A stretch of DNA of 64,000 nucleotides, from positions 1,302,001 to 1,366,000 of the forward strand of contig OZ004589.1 of the NCBI GenBank assembly GCA_963924555.1, read 5' to 3'. The DNA is from Crambe crambe. Lineage: Eukaryota > Porifera > Demospongiae > Poecilosclerida > Crambeidae. The notes under the pieces are model-generated. The model had not been told where the DNA came from and did not search any database. It worked only from the letters and a program-made list of their open reading frames with translations. The translations under genes were made by a program, and so were the position numbers. Every line of letters begins with the position of its first letter. Position 1 is the stretch's first letter. Of this stretch, positions 20,145-31,500 are shown one piece after another.

Positions 20145-20640
20145 TTTTTTTCCACTTAATAAATTCTTGAAATAAAAGTAGCAATTGGAAATCTGTTATA
20201 TCTAATCACCAAATGCCTAAGGTTGGTTATTTTTATACACATGCTCACAGTAGCATGGGTAATACCCAGGTAGTAATCAAATGATGTAATTTCCTAAATC
20301 CCATGACTAGGTAGGGATTTCTACACCTACACACAGACAGGAAATGGAGTAGAATTCTAGGAATAAATTGACACCACTATCTGCTAAAATCTGCATGATC
20401 ATGACTGTACTAAGCATGGTTCTCACTCGTGCATTCATATGGAGTACTATCATATCCATATTTATGAATCCTTTGCCTTATACATTACAAATAACACTAT
20501 ATACATGTACAAACTAGCCTGGTCCCATTGGAAGAATTATTGATCACTTATTATTGTTAAATTTCAGTGTTTTTCATTGGAGATTGTAGAGCGATTAACT
20601 ATTGATTAGCAAGTTAAACTTTGGAGATTGCAATTTCAAG
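20145..20640. promoter_or_regulatory. Divergent intergenic region between two LRAT-like genes
   Basis: The genes on the two sides start outward (minus at 20144, plus at 20641), so this 496-bp gap must hold both 5' regions. It is AT-rich with no clear TATA pair. A bidirectional promoter is inferred from geometry only. Confidence 0.4.
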
Positions 20641-22212
20641 ATGGCTCTCTTCAGAAAGCTTGCACAGGGAAGTGACAGGATCACTGTGAGTCGAAAGACA
20701 CATCACAACATTTGTGAAGCACGAAAGAAGAAAGAAGATCCTATCCTTTATCAAGTGAAGCAGAAACTGAGGAACCATTCCGATCCAAAATACAGAGAAA
20801 TGAGTGAAGATCAGCTCACACAAGAGGCCACCCACCTTATTGATCCAGACTCTTTGAAGGAATATTTCAGTGAACTCACTCACAAACCTGTCCATGCTAT
20901 CCTCGAGGAGATTGATGATCAAGATTCAACTGAGAATCTCGTTCAGAAAGAGCTAATCTGCCAAAAGCATGTGGAGAGTGTTGGAAATCTCACACTAAAG
21001 CTCCATCTTTCACATTCGAAAGAAAATTCTTCGAATTGGGTTCGTATGGGTGTGGCTCTGTTGAAGATTCCTTACGGTGTTTTAAATGCAAGTTTGGAGA
21101 TTGGAGATACCAGTAATCCTGATCTAAGTTTCATTTTGGAATTCAATACATCGAGTTTGGTACAACCACGAAAGAAGAAACTCATTGAATGTTCAGCTCT
21201 GGAGGCCACAGTAAACTTGGGAGGTTGCAAACCTCAGCTTCATAAATCCTTATCCTGGTCACCTGAAACGAGAAGATTTAAGGCCAAAGATAAATCCATA
21301 CCGCGAAGTGCAACCGACCAGGAAATTTCATATGGCTGTTCCGGTAATAACACCCCAAAACTTACGAGATATCGACAAAGATCTGTCTGTATATCTGGTG
21401 GGAGAAGTCCATATGCAACCAAAAAGAGATCTCTGTTACCTGTGAATGATGATGTTGCAAAGTCAACAAATAAGCTTATCAATACACCTACAACAATATC
21501 AGTCAAATCATCTGAACCACTCCAAGATGAAGGGCCAGATGTGGCTCAGGCTTTACCAAGAATAACAGATCACCGACTAAATGGCACTAAAGCTACTCAA
21601 GGAACCATATCAAGCAAGGAAGACCAAGAAGGCCCCACTGTGGCTCAGACTTTACAAAAAATAACAGATCACCGACTAAATGGCACTAAAGCTACTCAAG
21701 GAACTATGTCAAGTAAGGAAGATCTCACAGAATATATCCAATTATCCATTACAGCAAAAAAAAAATTCATCAATAAGCTGGTGAAGATTATTGTGCAGTA
21801 CAATAAGTGTTATTACTATCATCCTCTCACTCGTAACTGTCAGACTTTCACGGTTGATGTACTCCAATCACTTGGAGTGTGGAAAAACTTCAAACTGGGT
21901 GAGCGGTTACAGGATTATCTGGAAAATCTTACGAAAGGTCGACAGGAAGCTTACAAAAGTCACAAATCAGTCAATGACAGAGTGAGATATTTAGTAGCTT
22001 CGAAGGAGATTGAGGAGTTAACTTACGATGAAGCTCGCTATCTCCGCAGCTTGTACACAATTTTCCACCTGGAAGAAGCATCCAAAAGCAGCCAGCCTGT
22101 TCAAGACGTATGCAGCGACCAAGATTGTCAGCTAAGAGTTATAGAGAAACGACTTGCTCAAACCAGACCTGAAGGAGCCACAGCACTCATATCCCCAGAA
22201 AAATATATGTAA
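20641..22212 (+). CDS. Divergent LRAT-like protein with His-to-Asn change and internal repeats
   Basis: Single exon, 523 residues from ATG 20641 (MALFRKLAQGSDRITV). The His motif reads YGVLNASLEIGD, so the catalytic His is Asn149, while TRNCQTFTVDVLQSL keeps Cys400 but loses the following His. A long, basic, low-complexity insert (~185-370) sits between the two motifs and holds two copies of a segment containing VAQxLxxITDHRLNGTKAT. The C-terminus keeps the two-Cys tail (DVCSDQDCQ). It is the only member of the array on the plus strand. Loss of His makes normal catalysis unlikely, so it is probably a pseudoenzyme. It is alternatively spliced or precisely bounded only if transcripts agree; I see no need for introns. 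Confidence 0.75.
   Translation: MALFRKLAQGSDRITVSRKTHHNICEARKKKEDPILYQVKQKLRNHSDPKYREMSEDQLTQEATHLIDPDSLKEYFSELTHKPVHAILEEIDDQDSTENLVQKELICQKHVESVGNLTLKLHLSHSKENSSNWVRMGVALLKIPYGVLNASLEIGDTSNPDLSFILEFNTSSLVQPRKKKLIECSALEATVNLGGCKPQLHKSLSWSPETRRFKAKDKSIPRSATDQEISYGCSGNNTPKLTRYRQRSVCISGGRSPYATKKRSLLPVNDDVAKSTNKLINTPTTISVKSSEPLQDEGPDVAQALPRITDHRLNGTKATQGTISSKEDQEGPTVAQTLQKITDHRLNGTKATQGTMSSKEDLTEYIQLSITAKKKFINKLVKIIVQYNKCYYYHPLTRNCQTFTVDVLQSLGVWKNFKLGERLQDYLENLTKGRQEAYKSHKSVNDRVRYLVASKEIEELTYDEARYLRSLYTIFHLEEASKSSQPVQDVCSDQDCQLRVIEKRLAQTRPEGATALISPEKYM
21525..21725 (+). repeat. Intragenic tandem duplication in the divergent LRAT gene
   Basis: ATAACAGATCACCGACTAAA and its downstream ~75 bp occur at about 21561 and again at about 21660, encoding two near-identical peptide repeats. 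A third copy lies outside the gene at about 22648. Confidence 0.8.
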
Positions 22213-22214
22213 CA

Positions 22215-23160
22215 ACATTTCATACTATCTATCCTTTATAATTTGTGAATGTTTCGTTTTCATAGCCATTAAGTATTACTAGCTACTATCAGTTCCTATA
22301 GGAATGTGCTGTTGCTGATAAGTGGGTGTGCATTATTTCATTACCTCATTATGAATCACATCGCATAGTGTTTTGATGATACAACACAATGTCCTTACAT
22401 AGTAAGCTACACACAATATTGGTAGTAACTAACCACTCCCATATTTCAGATGCGCAATGTGCAAGTGATTAATCTTGAGGTATATGCAATGCGCTGAAGA
22501 GTAAGCAATGTGCTCGAGTAAGCAATGCGCTCGAGTAAGCAATGCGCTCTTTCAAGTTCTGCGCTTTTGATAAAGGAATATGTCCATCTTACCTTTAAAC
22601 TCTAGTGATATTTTCACCAAGTCCAATTAGCAGAACACCTTACCTTGAATAACAGATCACCGACTAAATGGCACTAAAGCTACCCAAGGAACCATATCAA
22701 GCAAGGAAGACCCCCACTGTATAACAACTTTTCATACTATCTACCCTTTATAATTTGTGAATGTTTCATTTTCATAGCCACTAAGTATTACTAACTACTA
22801 TCAGTTCCTATAGGAACGTGCTGTTGCTGATAAGTGGGTGTGCATTATTTCATTACCTCATTATGAATCATATCACATAGTGTTTTGATGATACAACACA
22901 ATGTCCTTACATAGTAAGCTACACACAATATTGGTAGTAACTAGCCACTCCCATATTTCAGATGCGCAATGTGCAAGTGATTAAATCTTGAGATATACAC
23001 AATGCGCTGAAGAGTGCTCGAGTAAGCAATGTGCTGAAGAGTAAGCAATGTGCTCTTTCAAGTTATGCGCTTTTGATGAAGGGATACGAAATCCATCTTA
23101 CCTTTAAACTCTAGTGATATTTTCACCAAGTCCAATTAGCAGAACACCTTACCTTGCTAA
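22215..23160. repeat. Tandem duplication of the LRAT gene 3' flank
   Basis: The ~430-bp stretch after the stop (from TTTCATACTATCTAxCCTTT to TTAGCAGAACACCTTACCTT) occurs twice, at about 22217-22645 and about 22728-23157. Between the copies, 22648-22715 repeats part of the gene's internal coding repeat. Within each unit, short copies of GAGTAAGCAATGCGCTC vary in number. This is non-coding. Confidence 0.8.
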
Positions 23161-23464
23161 GCACTGATTATCTTACCTTCATTGAGTGTTGGCAAACAAT
23201 GAAAGTTTATCATACCTTACCTCTTAGACTTGGAGGAGTATGAGTACTATCGTAGCTGATGTATGTATATACCTTTAAGCTTATAGCTAAGCAAACACTA
23301 TGTGAGTAAACTTAAGCTAAGTGCTAAGCAGAAAACAATTACCTTATACAGGAAACCTTTGTGCCGAGTTATTATAAAGTTATATAGTTCACACTTGTGT
23401 ATATAGGGGAAGTATCATCTGCCCCTTTTATAATTGGGACTTACCTGTTCGATGATAACTATTG

Positions 23465-23617
23465 TACAGGGTTTTGCAGAATCTTTACAACAAGAATATG
23501 TTTATGATAGAGCTATACTGCTGTGGTCCAGGCCTATTGTTTTAGCGACCACTACTCTGCTACTGCCTTCCAAATAAGGAACAGTCCTCTGTTGCAAAGA
23601 TTCTGCAAAACCCTGTA
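23465..23617. mobile_element. Foldback MITE-like element
   Basis: TACAGGGTTTTGCAGAATCT at 23465 (27-bp arm) is mirrored by an inverted copy ending CCCTGTA at 23617, with one mismatch. The element is ~153 bp with no coding potential. It lies just downstream of the last SMC2 exon found. Confidence 0.7.
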
Positions 23618-23668
23618 GTACTTAATTTTCAAATGATCATGGTGTGATGATTATAGCAATGTACATAC

Positions 23669-26600
23669 CTTGCTTCCAGCATCGCGATTTTTTCTTTGAA
23701 TTGACAAACTTCAGAGTTCAGCTGCTCCCTATAATATCATAACCATGAGTAAACATTATCAAGTGATAAGCTACATTCTACTACCTCCTAGCCATAAGCT
23801 CTTCCTCGAGTCCTTCCTTGTAGTTTAGCTTGGAAATCAGTTGCTGCATGACAATGTTATGATGATGGCATTGTACAACCAATGATATGGTGGGGACAAT
23901 TTATATGGCCTTTTTACAACCAGTGACATAGTGGGGACAATGTATCATATTTTGCCTTGTACAACCAGTGACGTGATAGGGATGGCCTTAACCAATGACA
24001 TAGTGGGGAGGGACCACACAAAGATTTCAGTTATAAATGTAGTGTATCTAATTGGCAGGGTTCTCCCCAAAGGGTGTTAGAGAGGTGCAACACCACTCTG
24101 ATGGAGCCCGTTTTCCTTTCATGTGGTTAAAACAATGTATTTTAATAGCCACAAGAACATCAGAGAGAGCGGTACCGCTCTCTCTATGTAGGGATGACGC
24201 AGATGGCTACACGCGACACATATAGACTAATACAAAAGTGAAATTCTAGTTCCCCCACTTAGATGTAACAAAAGCTACTGTGAATGATTATCCAGCCTAC
24301 TAGAGCCTACTATAAGGTGCAGAGCGAGTTTCAGGACCAGGGAGCTTACCGTTTCAGAAATACGGCAAGCAGGTAAATCGCTGGATTCTTCTTCTTCTTA
24401 GACAGCCATATCTCATGAACCACTCAAGCTACAGCAAGTATTTCTGGATAAATCCACTCCAAATTCTACGAACTACGATCTTTGATCCTCAAAAAAAGGA
24501 GCACAGTACTTGACTAACTTAATTATTGGAAGCCATTTTTTCAATAATACGCATGCTCTTCCATTGTCCCTGCATACACATAAAACCATAAAAGAGAGGA
24601 AAAAAGACCAGGAACAAGTAAGGGAAAAACATTTCTGTGAAATGAAGAAAAAAAATGTAGGGATGACTGTTGTTCTAAAAAGTAAGGAAATAAGGGTAGG
24701 GATGAAGGAGAGAAATGGGATCGATCTTAGTTCTGTATATCCAGCCAACAATCCCTGAAGCTACCCGACGTATATGTAGGGATTGTTGGCTGGATATACA
24801 GAACAAAGATCGATCCACATGATTCATGCACCATCACCGATTCAGGGTTCTCCCCAGTGAAACTGCGGTGCTTGAATACCACATTAAAGGATTTTGATAA
24901 GGGGAAAACATTTCCGTGAAATGAAAAAATTGTAGGGATGACCATTGCTCTAAAAAGTAAGGAAACAAGGGTAGGGATGAATGATGGAAATGGGTACAAT
25001 TGTTCATCATAAGTAGCCCACTTTAGCTCTCCATAACTCATGAGTACCAGTAGCCGTGGGGCTGAAATTTGGTGTGGAGATAGCCCAACCATTAAGGAAC
25101 ACATGACAAAAGTTTGGGACTATTTCATCAAAACATGTTTGAATAATGTGTTTGATTCGTACCTGGGAGAGGCACATAATTATATAGAGTTAGTTCATCA
25201 CATGCTAGGCACAAAATCATAAATTCTGAGATATCGAACACACCAGGACTTATTTGTCGTAATATTTCAATACAAGCATTTAATCGGATCATAAACAACT
25301 AGAATTTGGGAAAGACTAAAAGTAAACAAACCTGCTTTATTGAAACCGTGGGCACATGATTTACTAATAACTCAACTCTATAACTATTAATGACATTGGG
25401 AATAGGCTAGTACCAGTGTATTGACAACTTGAAAATTAAGAGCATACTTAAAAACATGCAGACGCTCAAGAATTGACTGTTTGGATAACTAGGAGCTGCA
25501 GACTTCAGTTCATTTCTCAATATGGCAGAATCTACTAGAGTGCAGCTATCAGGATTTGACTCAGTAGAAATCTATGACAAAACCTGTCTTGGAACTGGAT
25601 CCTATGGCAAAGTATACAAAGCAAGGTTTGGTCAGCTTCCATGTGCTGCTAAGTTGTTCCATGATGCTATCTTCTGTCCAAATGATAAAGGAGCAAAGTA
25701 TTTCCCAAAGGAATTCGAACGAGAATGCAAGTTTTTGACTGGGATCAAGCACCCTCATATAATACAATATCTGAGCATTGTGCAGGACTCTCAAACGGGT
25801 AACCTAGCCATCCTCATGGAGCTTATGGATGAAAACTTAACAGACTTTCTCCAGAAATCAAAGGAACCTCTATCACTTTACAATCAGCTCAAGATTTGCT
25901 ACGATGTAGCACTTGCTCTTCAGCACCTTCATTCCAATGACATCATGCATGGAAACCTTACAAGTAAGAACGTCTTGCTCACAGGTTGCTCAACGGTCAA
26001 GGTGGCTGATTATGGAATCATGAAACTCATGAACATGGTGAACCCACAGCATTCTTCATCCTCAACTCTAAGCTCTGCAGTATCTCCATACATGCCTCCT
26101 GAAGTACTAACCACACCTCCTCAAATCACAAAAATGCTGGATTGTTTCAGCTATGGGGTACTGGTGACACAAATTATCACAAAGCAGGCACCAAATCCTG
26201 GTCCATCTTCAACTTTTTTGGAAGATAGCAGGTATCCGACTGGGCGGATTTTGGCACTAGTTCCTGAAGTTGACCGACGGAAGACCGATATCCAACTAAT
26301 TGGTGAAAATCATCCTCTTCTTCCCATAGTACTCAACTGTCTTAAAGACAGAGATGTGGAGAGGCTTACTGTCGAGGAGCTGTGCAGAGATTTAGCAGTG
26401 TTGATCAAAAGGGAACAAAAGCAGGCTGGACACACGTACGAGAATCAAACCAAGGTGGCAAAGCCGGTAGAGTTGAGCGAGTACGAAATATCTAGCTTCC
26501 AAGCAAAACTAGGAGAATTGCTGCACAAAATCAACGAAAAGGATGAAGAAATTGCATCTAAGCTTGCGATCATCCGAGAAGAAGAAGCTGTTATTAGAGA

Positions 26601-28487
26601 GAAGATAGCTCGGATTGAAAAACTGGAGAAAATGCTTGAAGTGAAAGACAAAATCATCTACAGTCTGGAACAGAAACTGAAAGTACAGGTAGAACATAAT
26701 AAATAGTTACTGGACATATCTAATTAAAGCACACTGAGGGGTTTTATTCTATAGCCAATATTAGAGCACACTGAAATGTAGGCTAGAGTTGATGCTACAG
26801 TACAATTTTCCATTCAAATAAAGCAAATCACAGTATATACACTTAAAATACTGAAATTCGGTCGTGAAATCATCGAAAATGACCACAGATATTTAACTCA
26901 GAGAGCAAAAGGAGTCGTAAAGCTGGTCCATGTACAAGCCTGAAGGTGTAATGAACACTATAATTACCACTTTACAGCATGTGATTCAATGTATTACCAT
27001 GTATTACCACTCTGCAGCAGCACGAGTATGCCTCACCTAAGAAAACATCACCACCAAAGAGTAAAACATCACCACCAAAGAGTAAAACATTACCACCAAT
27101 GAGTAAACCACAACCTCCACTCCCTCCCTCAGTTCCCTGGAAGACAGGACAACCAGCCCCTCGCTCACTCAGTGCCCATCGCGGCTCAGTTGTAGTTCAC
27201 GAAAATAGAGCATACTTCTCTCTCATGAAAACCATCTACACTTACTGTCCTGGGACCAATAACTGGATCACGTTACCCGACTGCACCCAGAGTTGTTTCG
27301 CTCTGGCATTTGTTGATGACCACCTTGTAGCCATCGGTGGATACATTGAAGATACGGAAATAACGAATAAATTAGTGGGGATCACGCCAGCAAAATCCTG
27401 GGAAGATATTCTTCCACCCATGCCCACCAAACGAGCTAATCCAGCTGCTGCTACTACGTCAACACATCTGATAGTGGCTGGAGGGAAAATATCGCCTCTC
27501 TTTGTCATGGAAGGTGGACTGAATGTTATTGAAGTGTTAGAGTTCTATTCTCATCAGTGGACTAGTGTTTCCAGTCTACCAATAGCAATCGACTATCCAC
27601 AATTGGTGCTCTGCAATGAGCACTTGTATGCATCCGGTGTGAACCACAGGACCGTGTTCATGTGCTGCAGTGAGGAGCTGGTGCGATCTAGTCCAGCCAG
27701 ACAGCAGTCACCACCACCACCAGCTGGGCTGAAATGTTCGCCACCAGCTAGAGAGAAATCGCCGCCACCAGCTGGTGTAAAATGCCTACCAACTAGACCA
27801 AAATCCCCACTACCAGCCAGACAGAAGTCACCACCACCAGCTAGACCTAAATGCCCACCACCAGTTCCAACCAAACCCACCACACAAACCTCTGCTAAGC
27901 AGCCCACCATGGGTGGGAAACCCAAAGTACCGTTGAGAGTGCCTTTGGAAAAAACAGAAAAATCAACGAAAAAACCTGCTGAAAATGTGTGGAAAAGGAT
28001 AGCGGATTTTCCTTTAAGTAGAGGTGTTACCACAACTGCTATGGGGGACAAGATTCTTGCCATAGGGGGGCATGACGATGAACACCATCCCAATGGCATC
28101 ATTTCTTGTTACGACAGGAGCAACGACTCATGGAGGTTGGTGAGTGAGCTCTCCACCCCTCGCTGGGGGGCCCTGGCCGCAGTTCTGCCCAACGGGAAGA
28201 TGCTGGTGATCGGAGGAAATGCAAGCATCTCAGAATCATGTGACACTACCGATGTGGGAAAACTAAATCTTTCAAAATGAGAGACCATGGTCAATGTGGA
28301 ATTCAAGGAGATTGAAAACAAACACTTCAATAAGCTTGTTTTCTGATTCTTTGTTTTTTTTTGTTTTTTTTTCCCCTTCCACCGAGGCTCATTTCTCACT
28401 CAAGTGTTGTGTATACTTGTAGAATATCATGTAGTGAATGAAAAAATAATAATAATCTCTTTTTAAGGGCAGTTTTTTTTTTTGTTG

Positions 28488-28537
<50 letters not shown>

Positions 28538-31500
28538 TAAGGTGGGAACAAGGGAGACATCCCTCCCTCCCTGAATTTTTTTTTTCTAAAAAAAAAATCC
28601 CTGGGCATCGGTCACCTGAGTCACCGGAATTATAAAATCCCTGCTTAGCTATATTAGAGGTCACTGTGTGAAGAGGGCCACCTCTGTATAGCAGCTAGCC
28701 ACTCCGTTCCCAAGGGCAACCTAATTGAAAAACTGGGATGCTGTGGTTTTCTTTGTTTATTTCTTTTTTGCTCATCTTCCTTTCACTATGAGATTATACG
28801 TAGCTACACAGGCTATAAGACGAACCTCAATCTTGCCCATTTCCACCTGCATGGCCTCATAGAGAGCTTTGTCCTTTGAGTAGGCCTGCTCGTTGCCCTT
28901 GCTAGTCTTCTCCTTCTCCTTCAGCTCAGACTGAGCACTCTTCAGTCTCATCTCTGCTTGCTTCATCTCAGTCTTGGCTTCACTGATGGCATTCTCGCAG
29001 GCTACAAAAGGTAACAATCTTGTTTGGTACTTTCTCCAGCAATTAGTATAGGGGCCCACCCATTATGGTCAGTAATCCTTTTGATGTGGAAGTGCTAATT
29101 AGATAACTTTTGATGTGTAGCCCCACCCTAATTAATACTCCTTTGATGTGTAGCCTCACCCTAATTAATAATCCTTTGCTGTGTAGCCCCACCCTAATTA
29201 ATAATCCTTCGATGTGTAACCCCACCCTAATTAATACTCCTTTGTTGATGTGTAACCCATCATAGCTGTGACCCACACCCTTAAGTGGCCTGTTTTGAAC
29301 AATAAAGTGAAGCACTCCATACATTGAACTAGCCTTGTTCCCAGGCCACTAGATATACAAAGAAGGTCAAAGTATTATTAGTCTCGTTCCCTGGCCTAGA
29401 TATAGCCTCTCACCATTAACTATATCTACTAAGTATGAACTGTCAGAGGTTTACCTATCTTTTGTGCAGCCAGGGTTTCTTCCTGACCATCTGCACCACT
29501 GGAGAGACCGGCACTCACGGCTTGGAAGTGCTGCTGTGCACTCAACACGGCCTTCTCAGCGGCCTTGCTCCGAGCCTGCAGCTCCTCATACGCCCCCAGC
29601 CCCTTGGCCACTTCTGCTTGCTTGGTCTTGTGGAGAGCCTGGTCCTCTTCCAAGCTCTTCTCGAGTGCTTTGTAGTTCTTCTTGTCAGCTGTTAGAGTGT
29701 CCTTGCAGTGCTTCAGAGAGGCTTCAGTTATTGCCTTTGCCTTGATAAAGAGTACACACCAACTATTATAGTACTGGATACAAAACTACTATTCCTACTT
29801 CACTCCTTAGGCCTAGGAGTGAAGTAATTTTGTAATAATATTATTGCTGTGATTCTTGAGTTTGGTGATGGGTACGGGTCAGAGGAGGTCCGACATCCGG
29901 GTGTCAATATGCATATCAGCAAATTAGCATCACATGGTGAGTATTGAATTGAATTGACACCCGGGTGTCGGACCTCCTCTGGGTACGGGTAAGGGGTTAC
30001 TTGACTCACTTATTGCTGAAGGGGGAGTGAAGAGTAGGGATTTAAGTTGGGTGATATATATATATAGGCATGGTTATTGAAATTAGGAGGGTATATAGGA
30101 GTGATAGGAATGCAGCTAAATTTTATGGCTATCCCTACTTCACTTTTTATTTAGAAGAAATTTTTTGCACTCATAGTACTTGGTACCGTAATAATCCAGG
30201 AATGTTGGCATATCAGTCAGTATCAATTTTGCCTATTACTAACCTTAGCACAGTCGTCCACTTTTTTCTCCAATTCCAGAATGGGTCCCTTGGATTCCTT
30301 ACATACACAAACAAATAAACAGCAACAAACAAACAAACAAGTGAAGTAAACAAACAAACAATTATCAGTACTCGCTCTGTGATCACTCATTAATAAAGTG
30401 AAATTGCTACAAGTGATTACTTGATCTCTCTCCTTCTCCAACTGAGCAGCCTTGGAGTTGATTTCCTGGATTGCCATGTCAGCTCCTGCAATCTGCTCCT
30501 TCAGTACCTCTATCTCATCTTTCGTCTTCTCGAGATCACTACTTGACTCCTGTCGGCGTTTCTGTACACATAACATTAACAATCACCAAATATAATATAA
30601 TTTTTAATCATGCGAAGTTATGTATTCTTGTGTACACCTTTTTGAGTTGTAAAATTATCTTTATTATGCACATCCACTGAATTTGTTACACCCTTACTTG
30701 TAAAAGTTAATATCATTAAGTGATAAGATACTCACCAAAGTTTATTTCAAGGGGGGGGGGGGACAAAGGGGGGCTTCTGCCCCCTCTGAATGATGGCTTG
30801 CCCCCCCCCCCCCCCCCCCCCCCCCCCCAGCTAGCTTTCATAATGAGATAATCATAAAACTCCACATACATCTACTGGTTTGTAGTTGCCCCTCCTCAAA
30901 TTTTTTCACTAGGCATTTGACCCCCCTCGAGCAAAATTCTGAATTAAACCCTGACTCATAACACCCACAAAATATTAATATTAAGATGCTCACAGAATTT
31001 AGTACACCCACAAATATTAGTGATAGGATAATGGATCATGACAATGTTTGTTAATTAAGCTGCAAGATTACATACCTCTTCCTGAACAAACTGGAAAGCA
31101 ATGCTGAGATGAGACAAGTGTTCCACCTCTCTCATCACCTTCTGGTACTCCAGGTAGGAAGATCGCTCCTCTTTCAGACGTTTTAGAGTGGGAGTGATCT
31201 CCTCTGTAAGAATCTAAGAAATGGGTGGCAGCATTACAATTATACGACACTTCTCCTTCTTAAAGTGTAATGGTCAAGTATAAAGGAGGTGGGGGTAGGG
31301 CTAGGGGGCAGGGGTGGAGGGAGAGAGGGGGGATAGGGAGAGGGAGAAGGGAGGGAGAGAGGGGAGAGGAAGGAAAGATGAGTCCCTATCATAAAGGTGA
31401 AAGGTGTCCAGATCATAAAGGTGTCCAGATCATAAAGGTGTCCAGATCAAAAAGGTGTCCAGATCATAAAGGTATCTGCCTACCTATTTCAGGGGGGACC

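Noticed and set aside
1..22212. Recent bacterial transfer of NlpC/P60 genes
   Set aside because: The genes are long, share features with other fused animal domains, some have introns, and base composition matches neighbours; nothing points to a recent bacterial source.
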